NCBI RefSeq assembly: GCF_014200435.1
Contig: NZ_JACHBR010000001.1
Span: 4,902,001 to 4,966,000 of the forward strand
Direction of reading: 5' to 3'
From: Sphaerisporangium krabiense
GTDB taxonomy: Bacteria > Actinomycetota > Actinomycetes > Streptosporangiales > Streptosporangiaceae
DNA length: 64,000 nt
Part shown: in pieces, positions 36,974-45,323 of the stretch
How positions within the stretch are numbered: position 1 is the stretch's first letter
How the letters are laid out: every line of letters begins with the position of its first letter
Program-made: the position numbers and the translations under genes
Notes under the pieces: model-generated
What the model was told of the DNA's origin: nothing
What the model saw: the letters and a program-made list of their open reading frames with translations, nothing else
The model's database searches: none

Positions 36974-37012
36974 CGGGCCGGTCAGGGCCGATCAGGGCGC
37001 GCCGCCAACAGG

Positions 37013-37753
37013 TCAGGCGCCGAGGGGGACGGAGTAGACGAGGCGGAAACGGTCGCCGGGGACGACGACGTCACTGGTCTCGACCGGGCGGTCGCCCGAC
37101 CAATGGGTGCGCTCGACGTGCAGGACGTGCACCCCGGTGGGAAGGTCGAGCAGGTCGCTCTCGGTGGGCTGGGGCACGCGGGTGTGGACGCTCTCGCGGA
37201 TGTCGGTGATCTTGACACCGGCGGCGGACATGCGCGCCAGCAGGCCCTTGCGGCCGTTGGAGCCCTCTTCCGCGACGGCCTGCCCCTTGCCCAGCTCGGC
37301 GGGCTCGTAGGAGGTGGCGAGCTGCATGGGCCTGCCCTCGGCGCGGAAGACGTAGCGCGTGCGGACGACGGGGGCGGCGGGCTGCAGGCGCAGGCGCCGG
37401 GCGATCTCGCGGTCGGCCTTGACCGGCTCGCTGCGCCAGTCCCAGGTCGCGCGGTGTCCGCCGAGCTGCATGTCCGCCGCGAACGGGGCGTCGTGGTCGA
37501 TGTGGCGGGAACGCTGCAGGGGATACAGCACGGACTTCTCGCGGACGTAGTGGCCGGAGCCGACCCTGCCGATGATCAGACCCTCGGCCGCGAGCACCCG
37601 CAGCGCGTGCCTGGCGGCGGTCTCGCCGACGCGGAAACGCTGGGTGAGCTGCGCGCGCGAAGGGATCGGCGCCCCGGGCGGCAGGGTGCCGTCGACTATC
37701 TGGGCCCGCAACTCTTCCACAACACGGAGGTACACCGGATCGTTGCCAGTCAT
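37013..37753 (-). CDS. GntR-family regulator with UTRA domain
   Basis: 246 residues, ATG 37753 after AGGGATGG. Winged helix: PVYLRVVEELRAQIVDGTLPPGAPIPSRAQLTQRFRVGETAARHALRVLAAEGLIIGRVGSGHYV. UTRA part: RYVFRAEGRPMQLATSYEPAELGKG, ITDIRESVHTRVPQPTESDLLDLPTGVHVLHVERTHWS, ending RFRLVYSVP. Convergent with the EamA gene and divergent from dapA with a 470-base gap. Target is not evident. Confidence 0.88.
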   Translation of the reverse strand: MTGNDPVYLRVVEELRAQIVDGTLPPGAPIPSRAQLTQRFRVGETAARHALRVLAAEGLIIGRVGSGHYVREKSVLYPLQRSRHIDHDAPFAADMQLGGHRATWDWRSEPVKADREIARRLRLQPAAPVVRTRYVFRAEGRPMQLATSYEPAELGKGQAVAEEGSNGRKGLLARMSAAGVKITDIRESVHTRVPQPTESDLLDLPTGVHVLHVERTHWSGDRPVETSDVVVPGDRFRLVYSVPLGA

Positions 37754-38223
37754 CCGACCATCCCTGGGGCGTTCGAGATCGTTTTCTTATCTTGCCGTAA
37801 TCATGAGACAACGGGGAGTAACGGGCTGGATTTGGAGCGCCAACTTTACCAAATGTGGTTCTGTGGTGACAGTGAGTCGTGGCGCCGTGGGCGGACGCGG
37901 CCCCGGCCGGAGGGAACAGGGGGTGACCTGCGCAGCCGTGTGCCCTGATGGGCGCGCTGATCGCCGAAGCGCCGGGGACGCCGGCGAGCGGGCGGCCGGA
38001 GCGATCGGAAAATTCTCCGCAGAGGCGTGTAACACCCCCGTAAGCCCCGTCGATAACACGACAGAGGTCGTCGATGTGTGTACCCCCGAGCACATATCGG
38101 CGGCCTCTATCCATGTCCCGGCAACCTTTGGCAAAGCCCTACACATCCCACCGAACACTCCTGGCATGGAGAACCGGGGTGGCGGGGTCCACCGTCCCCT
38201 CGGATCCGGGTACCGTTCCCTCT
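37754..38223. other. Intergenic region, GntR / dapA
   Basis: 470 bases with no convincing gene. On the minus strand TTGTCT with TAAGAA 16 bases later (about 37783-37810) may be the GntR promoter. TACCGT (38211-38216) is the likely -10 of dapA. AT content is above average around 37780-37810 and 38030-38110. Nothing else is clear. Confidence 0.4.
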
Positions 38224-38224
38224 A
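38211..38224 (+). promoter_or_regulatory. dapA promoter, leaderless type
   Basis: TACCGT ends seven bases before the ATG and there is no ribosome-binding site, so the mRNA probably begins at the start codon, as for dapB. Confidence 0.45.
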
Positions 38225-39138
38225 TGGCATCGCCAACAGGAACCTCCGACGCGCCCTTCGGCCGCATGCTGACCGCCATGGTCACCCCCTTCACCCCCGA
38301 CGGCGCACTCGACGCCGAAGGCGTCCAGCGGCTGGCGACCTACCTCGTCGACGAGCAGCACAATGACGGCCTCGTCGTGAGCGGCACGACCGGAGAGTCC
38401 CCGACCACCACCGACGCGGAGAAAGAGCAGATCGTCCGCCTCGTCGTGGAGGCCGTCGGCGACCGCGCGACGGTCGTGGCCGGTGCCGGCAGCAACGACA
38501 CGCACCACTCGGTCGAGCTGGCGAAGGCCGCCGAGCGCGCGGGCGCGCACGCCCTGCTCGCGGTGACGCCGTACTACAACAAGCCGCCGCAGGAGGGGCT
38601 GTACCGGCATTTCACCGCCATCGCCGACGCGACCGGCCTCCCGGTGATGCTGTACGACATCCCCGGCCGCACGGGCACGCCCATCTCCAGCCAGACGCTG
38701 ACGCGCCTCGCGGTCCACCCCCGCGTCGTCGCCGTCAAGGACGCCAAGGGCGACCTGTTCGCCGGCGCCCAGGTCATGGCCGCCACGGGCCTGACGTTCT
38801 ACTCGGGCGACGACGCCCTGAACCTGCCCTGGCTGTCGCTCGGCGCGGCCGGCTTCGTCAGCGTGGTGGGGCACGTCGTGGGCACGGAGCTCGCCGAGAT
38901 GATCCGCCGGTACCGTTCCGGGGACGTCGACGGCGCGCGCGACATCAACCGGCGCCTTCTGCCGGTCGTGGCGGGCGTCATGACCCGCACCCAGGGCGTG
39001 ATCACGGCGAAGGCGGCGCTCGCCCTGCTCGGCAGGGACGCGGGGCCCGTGCGGCTCCCGCTGGTGGACGCCACCGCCGACGAGATCGCGGCCCTCAGAG
39101 AGGACCTCGTCGCGGGCGGCGTCAAGCTCCCCGGCTGA
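38224..39138 (+). CDS. dapA: 4-hydroxy-tetrahydrodipicolinate synthase
   Basis: 304 residues from ATG 38224. TIM barrel with family motifs: GRMLTAMVTPFTPDGALDAEG, GLVVSGTTGESPTTTDAEKEQI, VVAGAGSNDTHHSVELAKAAERAGAHALLAVTPYYNKPPQEGLYRHF, Tyr144 in MLYDIPGRTG and the Schiff-base Lys172 in VVAVKDAKGD. It condenses pyruvate with aspartate semialdehyde in lysine and diaminopimelate synthesis. It sits before the RNase J gene as in other actinobacteria. Confidence 0.95.
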   Translation: MASPTGTSDAPFGRMLTAMVTPFTPDGALDAEGVQRLATYLVDEQHNDGLVVSGTTGESPTTTDAEKEQIVRLVVEAVGDRATVVAGAGSNDTHHSVELAKAAERAGAHALLAVTPYYNKPPQEGLYRHFTAIADATGLPVMLYDIPGRTGTPISSQTLTRLAVHPRVVAVKDAKGDLFAGAQVMAATGLTFYSGDDALNLPWLSLGAAGFVSVVGHVVGTELAEMIRRYRSGDVDGARDINRRLLPVVAGVMTRTQGVITAKAALALLGRDAGPVRLPLVDATADEIAALREDLVAGGVKLPG

Positions 39139-39168
39139 CGCCCGGCGCCCTCGGGCCGCACATCGCGA

Positions 39169-39184
39169 CCGCCCGCGCGGGCGG
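39169..39184. terminator. 16-bp perfect palindrome after dapA
   Basis: CCGCCCGCGCGGGCGG lies 31 bases after the dapA stop. It can form a hairpin in the transcript and may end dapA transcription before the rnj promoter region. Confidence 0.4.
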
Positions 39185-39233
39185 AGCAAGACCGCAACAG
39201 GCCGCGCACCGGCGCGGTGGGAGGAACAAAGGG

Positions 39234-39261
39234 TTTGAGACACGGATATAACGAATACGGT
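39234..39261 (+). promoter_or_regulatory. Candidate rnj promoter
   Basis: TTTGAG (39234-39239) and TACGGT (39256-39261), spaced 16 bases, about 70 bases before the RNase J start. Match to consensus is moderate. Confidence 0.3.
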
Positions 39262-39332
39262 CCGCAGAGCGCCGGACGGCTCGGCGAGGGAGCCGTGCGC
39301 GGGCGGCGGGCCGGCACGGACGGGGGTAGAGC

Positions 39333-41018
39333 ATGAGTCATCCGCATCCCGAGCTTGGACCGCCTCCGCCGCTTCCGGCGGGCGGTCTGCGCATCGTCGC
39401 GCTGGGCGGGCTCGGTGAGATCGGCCGCAACATGGCGGTCTTCGAGTTCGACGGCCGCCTGCTGGTGGTCGACTGCGGCGTGCTGTTCCCCGAGCCCGAC
39501 CAGCCGGGCGTGGACCTCATCCTGCCCGACTTCGACTACATCAGGGACCGGCTCGACGACATCGAGGCCGTCGTGCTGACCCACGCCCACGAGGACCACA
39601 TCGGCGCCGTGCCGTACCTGCTGCGGGAGCGCGCCGACATCCCGCTGGTCGGCTCGCGCCTCACCCTGGGCCTGATCGAGAGCAAGCTCACCGAGCACCG
39701 CATCCAGCCGGTCAAGGTGGAGGTCGCCGAGGGGACGCGACGGCCGTTCGGGCCGTTCGAGTGCGAGTTCTTCGCGGTCAACCACTCCATCCCCGACGCC
39801 CTGGCCGTCGCCATCCGCAGCCCCGCCGGCATCGTGCTGCACACCGGCGACTTCAAGATGGACCAGCTTCCGCTGGACGGCAGGCTGACCGACCTCGGCG
39901 GCTTCGCACGGCTCGGCGCCGAGGGCGTCGACCTGCTGATGTCGGACTCCACCAACTCCGAGGTCCCCGGGTTCGTGCCGAGCGAGCGCACCATCGGCCC
40001 GGTGATCGACGAGGTGTTCCGCAGCGCGACCAAGCGCATCATCGTCGCCTGCTTCGCCTCGCACGTCCACCGCGTGCAGCAGATCTTCGACGCCGCCGAG
40101 GAGAACGGCCGCAAGGTCGCGCTGATCGGCCGTTCGATGGTCCGCAACATGGGCGTGGCCCGCGAGCTCGGCTATCTGCGGGTGCCGGCCGGCCTGCTGG
40201 TCGACTCGCGCGAGATCGAGGAGTGGCCGCCGGAGGACGTCGTGCTCATCTGCACGGGGTCGCAGGGCGAGCCGATGGCCGCGCTGTCGCGCATGGCCAA
40301 CCGCGACCATCCGATCCGGGTGGCGGAGGGCGACACCGTCGTGCTGGCGTCCTCGCTGGTGCCCGGCAACGAGACCGCCGTCAACAAGGTCATCAACGGG
40401 CTCACCCGCTGGGGCGCCCGCGTGATCCACAAGGGCAACGCGACCGTGCACGTCTCCGGCCACGCGGCCGCGGGCGAGCTGCTGTACGTCCTCAACCTGA
40501 CCAAGCCGTCCAACTTCATGCCGGTGCACGGCGAGTGGCGCCACATGCGCGCCCACGCCAAGCTCGCCGCGCTGACCGGCGTCCCCGACGACCACATCGT
40601 CATCGCCGAGGACGGCGTGGTGGTCGACCTGGTGGACGGCAGGGCGCGGGTCACCGGCGCGGTGCAGTGCGGCTACGTCTACGTCGACGGCTCCTCGGTC
40701 GGCGCCGTCACCGACGTCGCGCTGAAGGACCGCCGCATCCTCGGGGACGAGGGCTTCATCTCGGTGGTCGTGGTGGTCGACTCGACGACGGGCAAGGTCA
40801 CCGGCGGGCCGGAGATCTACGCGCGCGGGTCGGGCATCGAGATCGAGGCGTTCGACTCGGTGATCCCGCTGATCGAGTCCGCGCTGGAGGACACGGCGGC
40901 CGACGGCGTCGCCGACCTGCAGCAGATGCGCCGCGTGACCCGCCGCATCGTGGGGCGCTGGGTCAGCGACACCTACCGCCGCCGGCCCATGATTATTCCG
41001 GTGGTCGTGGAGGTCTGA
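39333..41018 (+). CDS. rnj: Ribonuclease J
   Basis: 561 residues from ATG 39333. Metallo-beta-lactamase/beta-CASP ribonuclease: RIVALGGLGEIGRNMAVFEFDGRLLVVDCGVLFPE, the zinc motif HAHEDH at 84-89, CEFFAVNHSIPDA, LHTGDFKMDQ, MSDSTNSEVPG, the beta-CASP part VACFASHVHRVQQIFDAAEENGRKVALIGRSMVRNM, and PVHGEWRHMRAHAKLA. It has endo- and 5'-3' exonuclease activity in RNA processing. Actinobacteria use one such enzyme together with RNase E. Confidence 0.96.
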   Translation: MSHPHPELGPPPPLPAGGLRIVALGGLGEIGRNMAVFEFDGRLLVVDCGVLFPEPDQPGVDLILPDFDYIRDRLDDIEAVVLTHAHEDHIGAVPYLLRERADIPLVGSRLTLGLIESKLTEHRIQPVKVEVAEGTRRPFGPFECEFFAVNHSIPDALAVAIRSPAGIVLHTGDFKMDQLPLDGRLTDLGGFARLGAEGVDLLMSDSTNSEVPGFVPSERTIGPVIDEVFRSATKRIIVACFASHVHRVQQIFDAAEENGRKVALIGRSMVRNMGVARELGYLRVPAGLLVDSREIEEWPPEDVVLICTGSQGEPMAALSRMANRDHPIRVAEGDTVVLASSLVPGNETAVNKVINGLTRWGARVIHKGNATVHVSGHAAAGELLYVLNLTKPSNFMPVHGEWRHMRAHAKLAALTGVPDDHIVIAEDGVVVDLVDGRARVTGAVQCGYVYVDGSSVGAVTDVALKDRRILGDEGFISVVVVVDSTTGKVTGGPEIYARGSGIEIEAFDSVIPLIESALEDTAADGVADLQQMRRVTRRIVGRWVSDTYRRRPMIIPVVVEV

Positions 41019-41067
41019 CGCGGCGTAGGTTTCTCGTGCCCCCGAACCGCGCACGAGGAGCCGCCGC

Positions 41068-41670
41068 ATGCCCGAGAACCTCCGGACCGCCGACACGCCC
41101 GACGGCGCGGGACATCCCGCCGACGCGCCGGTGCGCGCCTCCGCCTCCGCGGACGGCGTCACCGGCGTCACCGGCACCGCCGTGAAGGTCGTCTTCACCA
41201 AGTACGACGGCTCGCTCCACTGGCACCACGACGCGTGGCGGCTGGGGGAGGACGAGCACGGCGTGTGGCTCGGCTGCCCGCCGGGCACGCCCACCGCGCG
41301 GGGCTCGGAGCCCCCGGTCGTCTGGGAGCACGCGTTCGTCATGCTGTTCCCCCGGGACGCCTGGTGGACCGCGACGTTCAACTCCCGCGCCTGGAAGTGC
41401 GCGATTTACTGCGACATCACGACCGTCCCCCGCTGGGACGGCGACCGGGTGACCATGGCCGACCTCGACCTGGACGTCCTGCTCATGCAGGACGGCCGGC
41501 TGTTCGTCGACGACGAGGACGAGTTCCTGGAACACCGGGTGCGCTACGGGTACCCCGAGCACGTCGTGGCGGAGGCGCGGCGCTCGGCCGACCGGCTGAT
41601 GGCCGCGATCGACCGGCGCGACCCTCCGTTCGGGGGCGCCCACGAGCGCTGGCTGGCCGAGGTGCTGTGA
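41068..41670 (+). CDS. DUF402 protein
   Basis: 200 residues, ATG 41068 with GAGGAG upstream. After a flexible first 35 residues the DUF402 fold is visible: VKVVFTKYDGSLHWHHDAWRLGEDEHGVWLGC, WWTATFNSRAWKCAIYCDITTVPRWDGDRVTMADLDLDVLLMQDGRLFVDDEDEF. In other actinobacteria relatives are nucleoside di- or triphosphate phosphatases (for example Streptomyces SC4828), with Asp residues holding metal. This suggests a phosphatase, not proven here. It follows rnj by 49 bases. Confidence 0.85.
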   Translation: MPENLRTADTPDGAGHPADAPVRASASADGVTGVTGTAVKVVFTKYDGSLHWHHDAWRLGEDEHGVWLGCPPGTPTARGSEPPVVWEHAFVMLFPRDAWWTATFNSRAWKCAIYCDITTVPRWDGDRVTMADLDLDVLLMQDGRLFVDDEDEFLEHRVRYGYPEHVVAEARRSADRLMAAIDRRDPPFGGAHERWLAEVL

Positions 41671-41679
41671 CGGCCCGTA

Positions 41680-41691
41680 CCCCTTAAGGGG
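41680..41691. promoter_or_regulatory. 12-bp palindrome before the uronate dehydrogenase-like gene
   Basis: CCCCTTAAGGGG lies 34 bases before the -10-like TATAAA (41725-41730), close to where a regulator could touch the -35 region. It may instead be the DUF402 terminator, as it starts ten bases after that stop. Confidence 0.35.
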
Positions 41692-41737
41692 GTGCCGGGA
41701 GCCGTCCGCGCGCGAAGATCGCGCTATAAATCTGGGC

Positions 41738-42505
41738 ATGGCGAAAAGAGTTCTCGTTACCGGCGCGGCGGGTCGTATCGGCAGATGCCTGGCCGAGGGA
41801 CTCCCGGCGTACGGGCACGCGCTGCGGCTTCTCGACAGGGTCCCGATCGAGGGCGGCCCGCACGAGGCGGTGGCGGGCGACGTCACCGACCCGGCGGTGC
41901 TGGCGCGGGCCATGGAGGGGGTCGGCGCCGTCGTCCACCTGGCCGGCATCCCCTCCACATCGGCGTCCCACGAGGACCTGCTCACCGCCAACATCGAGGG
42001 CACCTACCGCGTCTTCGAGGCCGCGCGGCTGGCCGGGGCCGAGCGGGTGGTGTACGCCAGCAGCAACCACGCGGTGGGCTTCACCCCGCGCGCGGACCTG
42101 CTCCCCGCCGACACCCCGGTCGCCCCGGACTCCCACTACGGCGTCAGCAAGGCGTACGGCGAGGCGCTCGGCCGCTACTACGCCGACCGGTACGGCATGC
42201 GCGTGGCCTCGCTGCGCATCGGCACGTTCGCGCCGCGCCCTCCGCTGCCGCGCGCCCTGTCCACCTGGCTCAGCCCGGCCGACGCGGTGCGCCTCGTGCA
42301 CGCCTGCCTCACCGCGCCGGACCTGACCTACGCGGCGGTCTGGGGCGTGTCGGCCAACACCCGCAACTGGTGGGACCTGTCGGCGGGACGCGCGCTCGGC
42401 TACGAGCCGCGCGACGACGCCGAGGCGTACGCGGGGGAGCTGCCGGAGCTGGACCCCGGCGACCCGGAGTACGCCTGGGTCGGCGGCCGGGTCGTCGAGA
42501 GCTGA
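41738..42505 (+). CDS. udh: NAD-dependent uronate dehydrogenase-like epimerase/dehydratase
   Basis: 255 residues from ATG 41738; TATAAA ends seven bases before it, so the message is probably leaderless. Rossmann start KRVLVTGAAGRIGRCLAEGL, then GDVTDPAVLARAMEGVGAVVHLAG, the hallmark SSNHAVGF, DSHYGVSKAYGEALGRYYADRYGMRVASLRIG and the late WGVSANTRNWWDL. The Tyr-x3-Lys pair (YGVSK) is present. The SSNHAxGF and YGVSKAxGE pattern marks bacterial uronate dehydrogenases, which oxidise glucuronate or galacturonate to aldarate lactones. Downstream IclR regulators and a KDG-kinase-like gene agree. Specificity is inference. Confidence 0.7.
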   Translation: MAKRVLVTGAAGRIGRCLAEGLPAYGHALRLLDRVPIEGGPHEAVAGDVTDPAVLARAMEGVGAVVHLAGIPSTSASHEDLLTANIEGTYRVFEAARLAGAERVVYASSNHAVGFTPRADLLPADTPVAPDSHYGVSKAYGEALGRYYADRYGMRVASLRIGTFAPRPPLPRALSTWLSPADAVRLVHACLTAPDLTYAAVWGVSANTRNWWDLSAGRALGYEPRDDAEAYAGELPELDPGDPEYAWVGGRVVES

Positions 42506-42567
42506 CCGTGCGCGACGCGGCGTCCGCGGTGACAATGGACCGGAACGGCGCGGCGAGGAGGACCGGC

Positions 42568-43350
42568 ATGATCGAGCGCGAGACCTCTGTGCCGCACGTC
42601 AAGTCCGCCGTGCGCACCGTCGAGATGCTCGACTTCTTCGCGCGCAACCCGGGCCTGCACGGCCTGCCGGACCTGCAGGCGCGGCTCGGCTACCCCAAGA
42701 GCAGCCTGCACGCGCTGCTGCGCACCCTCGCCGACCTGGGCTGGATCGAGACCGACGCCACCGGCACCCTGTACCGCGCGGGCCTGCGCACGCTGCTGGT
42801 CGGCGCCACCTACATCGACGGCGACCCGGTGGTCCAGCTCGCCCGCGACGCGCTCGACTGGCTGGCCGAGGCCACCGGCGAGACCGTCCACCTGGGCCGG
42901 CTGGACCGCTTCGACGTCGTCTACCTGGCCACCCGGGCCTCACGCCACTCCCTGCGGCCCGTCACCCGGGTCGGCGCCCGGCTGCCCGCCAGCACCACCT
43001 CGCTCGGCAAGGCGATCCTCGCCGCGCGCGAGGAGGGGGAGGTGGCGCGGCTGCTGCCCGCCGAGCTTCCCCGTCCGACCAGGCACGCCATCGCCGACCG
43101 GGACAGGCTCGCGGCCGACCTGCGGCGGATCCGCAGGCGGGGGTACGCGGTGGACCGGGAGGAGAGCGTCGACGGCCTGCGCTGCTTCGGCGTGGCCCTG
43201 GACGTCGCGCGGCCGCCCCGCGACGCGGTCAGCGTGTCGGTGCCCGTGCCCCGGCTGACCACGGGCAGGGACAAGGAGATCGCCGCCTGCCTGCTGGAGG
43301 CCCGCGACCGCATCGAGCTGGCCGCCCGCGGGGCCGTGCGCGCGCGCTGA
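42568..43350 (+). CDS. IclR-family regulator
   Basis: 260 residues from ATG 42568 behind GAGGAGGA, 62 bases after the dehydrogenase gene, so probably in its transcript. Helix-turn-helix: VKSAVRTVEMLDFFARNPGLHGLPDLQARLGYPKSSLHALLRTLADLGWIE; ligand domain with GETVHLGRLDRFDVVYLATRAS, RLPASTTSLGKAILAA and AVDREESVDGLRCFGVAL. IclR proteins often sense sugar acids and related small acids. It differs clearly from the next IclR gene. Confidence 0.9.
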   Translation: MIERETSVPHVKSAVRTVEMLDFFARNPGLHGLPDLQARLGYPKSSLHALLRTLADLGWIETDATGTLYRAGLRTLLVGATYIDGDPVVQLARDALDWLAEATGETVHLGRLDRFDVVYLATRASRHSLRPVTRVGARLPASTTSLGKAILAAREEGEVARLLPAELPRPTRHAIADRDRLAADLRRIRRRGYAVDREESVDGLRCFGVALDVARPPRDAVSVSVPVPRLTTGRDKEIAACLLEARDRIELAARGAVRAR

Positions 43351-43393
43351 GCGGGCAGCTCCCCGCAGCGGCCGCTGTTAGTAGGCTCAGCAC

Positions 43394-44158
43394 GTGGTCA
43401 GGGAAGGCAGCTCCATCGACAAGGCGCTGGCGGTGCTGGAGGCGATCGCCGAGCACCACCGCGTCACCGACATCGCGGCGGCGACGGGGGTGTCCAAGTC
43501 GACCGTGCACCGCATCCTGCAGTCGCTGGTCGAGTGGGGGTTCGCCCGCCCGGACGGCAACGGCGGGTACGAGCCGGGGCCGCGCATCCTCACCCTGGCC
43601 GGCAAGGTGATGAGCCGGTTCGACCCCTCGCGGCAGGCGTCGGCCGCGCTGCGCGCGCTGCACGACCGCACCGGCTACACCACCCACTTCGGCATCCTCG
43701 GCGGCGACGAGGCCGTCTACGTCGAGAAGCTTGAGGGCCGCAGGCCCTACCAGATGCCCTCGCGGGTGGGCATGAGCCTGCGGCTGCACTCCACGGCGAT
43801 CGGCAAGGCGGTCCTGGCGGAGCTGGGCGACGACGAGGTGCGCGCCCTGGCGGCGCGCACGGGCCTGGCCCGGTGCACGCCGGCCACGCTGACGGAGGTG
43901 GAGGAGCTGCTCGCCCACCTGGGCGAGGTCAGGAACCTCGGGTACGCGGTGGACGACGAGGAGAACGAGCCCGGCGTCCGCTGCGTCGGCGCGGCGGTGT
44001 TCGACCACACCGGCCGCGTGCTGGGCGGCATCTCGATCTCCACGCTGGCGATGGACATGGACCGCGGCGCGCTGGAACGGCTGGGCCCCGAGGTGGCCGC
44101 CGCGGCCCGCGAGGTCTCGACCGCCCTCGGCGCGCCCGCGGCGGCACGGGCCCGCTGA
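43394..44158 (+). CDS. IclR-family regulator
   Basis: 254 residues from GTG 43394; TAGGCT (43382-43387) ends six bases before it, so the transcript may be leaderless and separate from the previous gene. HTH: SSIDKALAVLEAIAEHHRVTDIAAATGVSKSTVHRILQSLVEWGFARP; effector part: GYTTHFGILGGDEAVYVEKLEGRRPYQMPSRVGMSLRLHSTAIGKAVLAEL and AVDDEENEPGVRCVGAAVFD. Convergent with the PfkB kinase gene, whose upstream region has IclR-like palindromes (45139-45244). It is the best candidate to bind them. Confidence 0.9.
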   Translation: MVREGSSIDKALAVLEAIAEHHRVTDIAAATGVSKSTVHRILQSLVEWGFARPDGNGGYEPGPRILTLAGKVMSRFDPSRQASAALRALHDRTGYTTHFGILGGDEAVYVEKLEGRRPYQMPSRVGMSLRLHSTAIGKAVLAELGDDEVRALAARTGLARCTPATLTEVEELLAHLGEVRNLGYAVDDEENEPGVRCVGAAVFDHTGRVLGGISISTLAMDMDRGALERLGPEVAAAAREVSTALGAPAAARAR

Positions 44159-44170
44159 CCCGCGAGAGGG

Positions 44171-45121
44171 TCAGGGCGCGACCGGGCCGGGCGTCCTTGC
44201 GTCCAGCAGGCGTTCGATCTCCCGGGGTGTCGCCACGCGTCCGGTGCCCCCCTGGCCCTCCAGGTTGACGGCGGCGGCGGCCGTGCCGGCGCGCACGGCG
44301 TCGCGCAGCGGGTCCCCGAGGGCGAGCCGGGCGGCGACCGTGCCCGCGAACGCGTCGCCGGCCCCCGTCTGGTCGACGATCGCGGCCGGGGGGACGGCGG
44401 GGATCCGTTCGGGCGCCGCGCCGCCGCCGGCGAGCAGCACCCCGTGGGCGCCGCGGGTGACGGCCACGGCGCGCGCCCCGCGCTCCAGGCAGGCGCGGGC
44501 CGTCTCCGCCGGGTCGCCGGTGCCGAGCAGGGGGAGGCTGTCGCCGGGACAGGAGGGGGTCATCAGCGCGGTCGCGGGGGCGATGGCCTCCAGCGCCGCC
44601 GCGGCCTCCTCGGCGCCGGTGAGCCGTGCCCGGTAGTTGGGGTCGTAGACGACCCTGCCCCCGGCGGCGTCCACGGCGCGCGCGGCGTGCAGCACGGCCG
44701 CGGCGCACGACTCCGACAGGGCCGCGGTGATGCCGCTGACCAGCAGGACGGCGGTCTCGGCGAGCGGCGCGCGCGCCACGTCGGCGGGTCCCATGCGGGA
44801 GGCGGCGCTGCCGGAGCGCATGTACGCGAACGCGCGCTCGCCGCTCGGGTCGGCCCCGACGGCGTAGGCGCCGGTGGAGCCGTCGCCCTTGAGCATCCAC
44901 CGCGTGTCCACCCCGCGGGCGGCGGCGAAGGCGATGAGCCGTTCCCCGAACTCGTCGTTCCCCACCAGCGTCACCAGGGCGACGTGCGCGCCGGTCGCGG
45001 CGGCGGCGACGGCGGCGTTGAGCGCGTCGCCGGAGAACGACAGCCGGAAGGCGTCCGCCTCGGTCAGCGGAGCGGGCGCCGAGAACTCGGCGAGCGGCTC
45101 TCCGACCACCATCACATCCAC
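44171..45121 (-). CDS. kdgK: PfkB-family carbohydrate kinase, 2-keto-3-deoxygluconate kinase-like
   Basis: 316 residues from GTG 45121 with AGGAGGAG upstream. PfkB signatures: MVVGEPLAEFSAPAPLTEADAFRLSFSGDALNAAVAAAATGAHVALVTLVGNDEFG (first), and DQTGAGDAFAGTVAARLALG with catalytic Asp in GAGD (second). The opening GExLxEF...FSGDxLNxAV matches KDG kinases, which phosphorylate 2-keto-3-deoxygluconate in uronate and aldonate breakdown. Other sugar substrates (fructose, ribose) cannot be excluded. It is controlled from a region with two IclR-like dyads. Confidence 0.75.
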   Translation of the reverse strand: MDVMVVGEPLAEFSAPAPLTEADAFRLSFSGDALNAAVAAAATGAHVALVTLVGNDEFGERLIAFAAARGVDTRWMLKGDGSTGAYAVGADPSGERAFAYMRSGSAASRMGPADVARAPLAETAVLLVSGITAALSESCAAAVLHAARAVDAAGGRVVYDPNYRARLTGAEEAAAALEAIAPATALMTPSCPGDSLPLLGTGDPAETARACLERGARAVAVTRGAHGVLLAGGGAAPERIPAVPPAAIVDQTGAGDAFAGTVAARLALGDPLRDAVRAGTAAAAVNLEGQGGTGRVATPREIERLLDARTPGPVAP

Positions 45122-45138
45122 GAACGGACTCCTCCTGG

Positions 45139-45153
45139 TTCCATGTAATGGAA
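45139..45153. promoter_or_regulatory. IclR-like operator 1
   Basis: TTCCAT-gta-ATGGAA is a perfect dyad 18 bases before the kinase start on the minus strand, just after a -10-like TAGAAT (complement of 45158-45163). A dyad at the transcription start is suited to repression. It resembles IclR-type sites of the form TGGAA-N-TTCCA in being a TTCC/GGAA dyad. Confidence 0.6.
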
Positions 45154-45227
45154 TTGGATTCTACGTTATGCAAACGATGCCGGGGTGCGGGGTGGTCGCC
45201 GGAGGCGGTGCGGCATCGCGCTCTACC

Positions 45228-45244
45228 ATTCCGTTACATGGAAT
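45228..45244. promoter_or_regulatory. IclR-like operator 2
   Basis: ATTCC-gttacat-GGAAT; read on the minus strand it is TTCCATGTAACGGAAT, which differs from operator 1 and its next base by a single base. It lies 80 bases before the ftsK start and 75 bases beyond operator 1, so looping or shared control with ftsK is possible. Confidence 0.6.
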
Positions 45245-45323
45245 TGAGCGTCAATACATAGAACGTTGATGTGCGCGGCGCGCCTCCCCGGCCTGCCGCC
45301 GCCTCATGCGTACCCTCGGTAGC

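Noticed and set aside
38030..38223. A lysine riboswitch before dapA
   Set aside because: The likely -10 box is only seven bases from the start codon, leaving no leader, and no lysine-box elements are seen.
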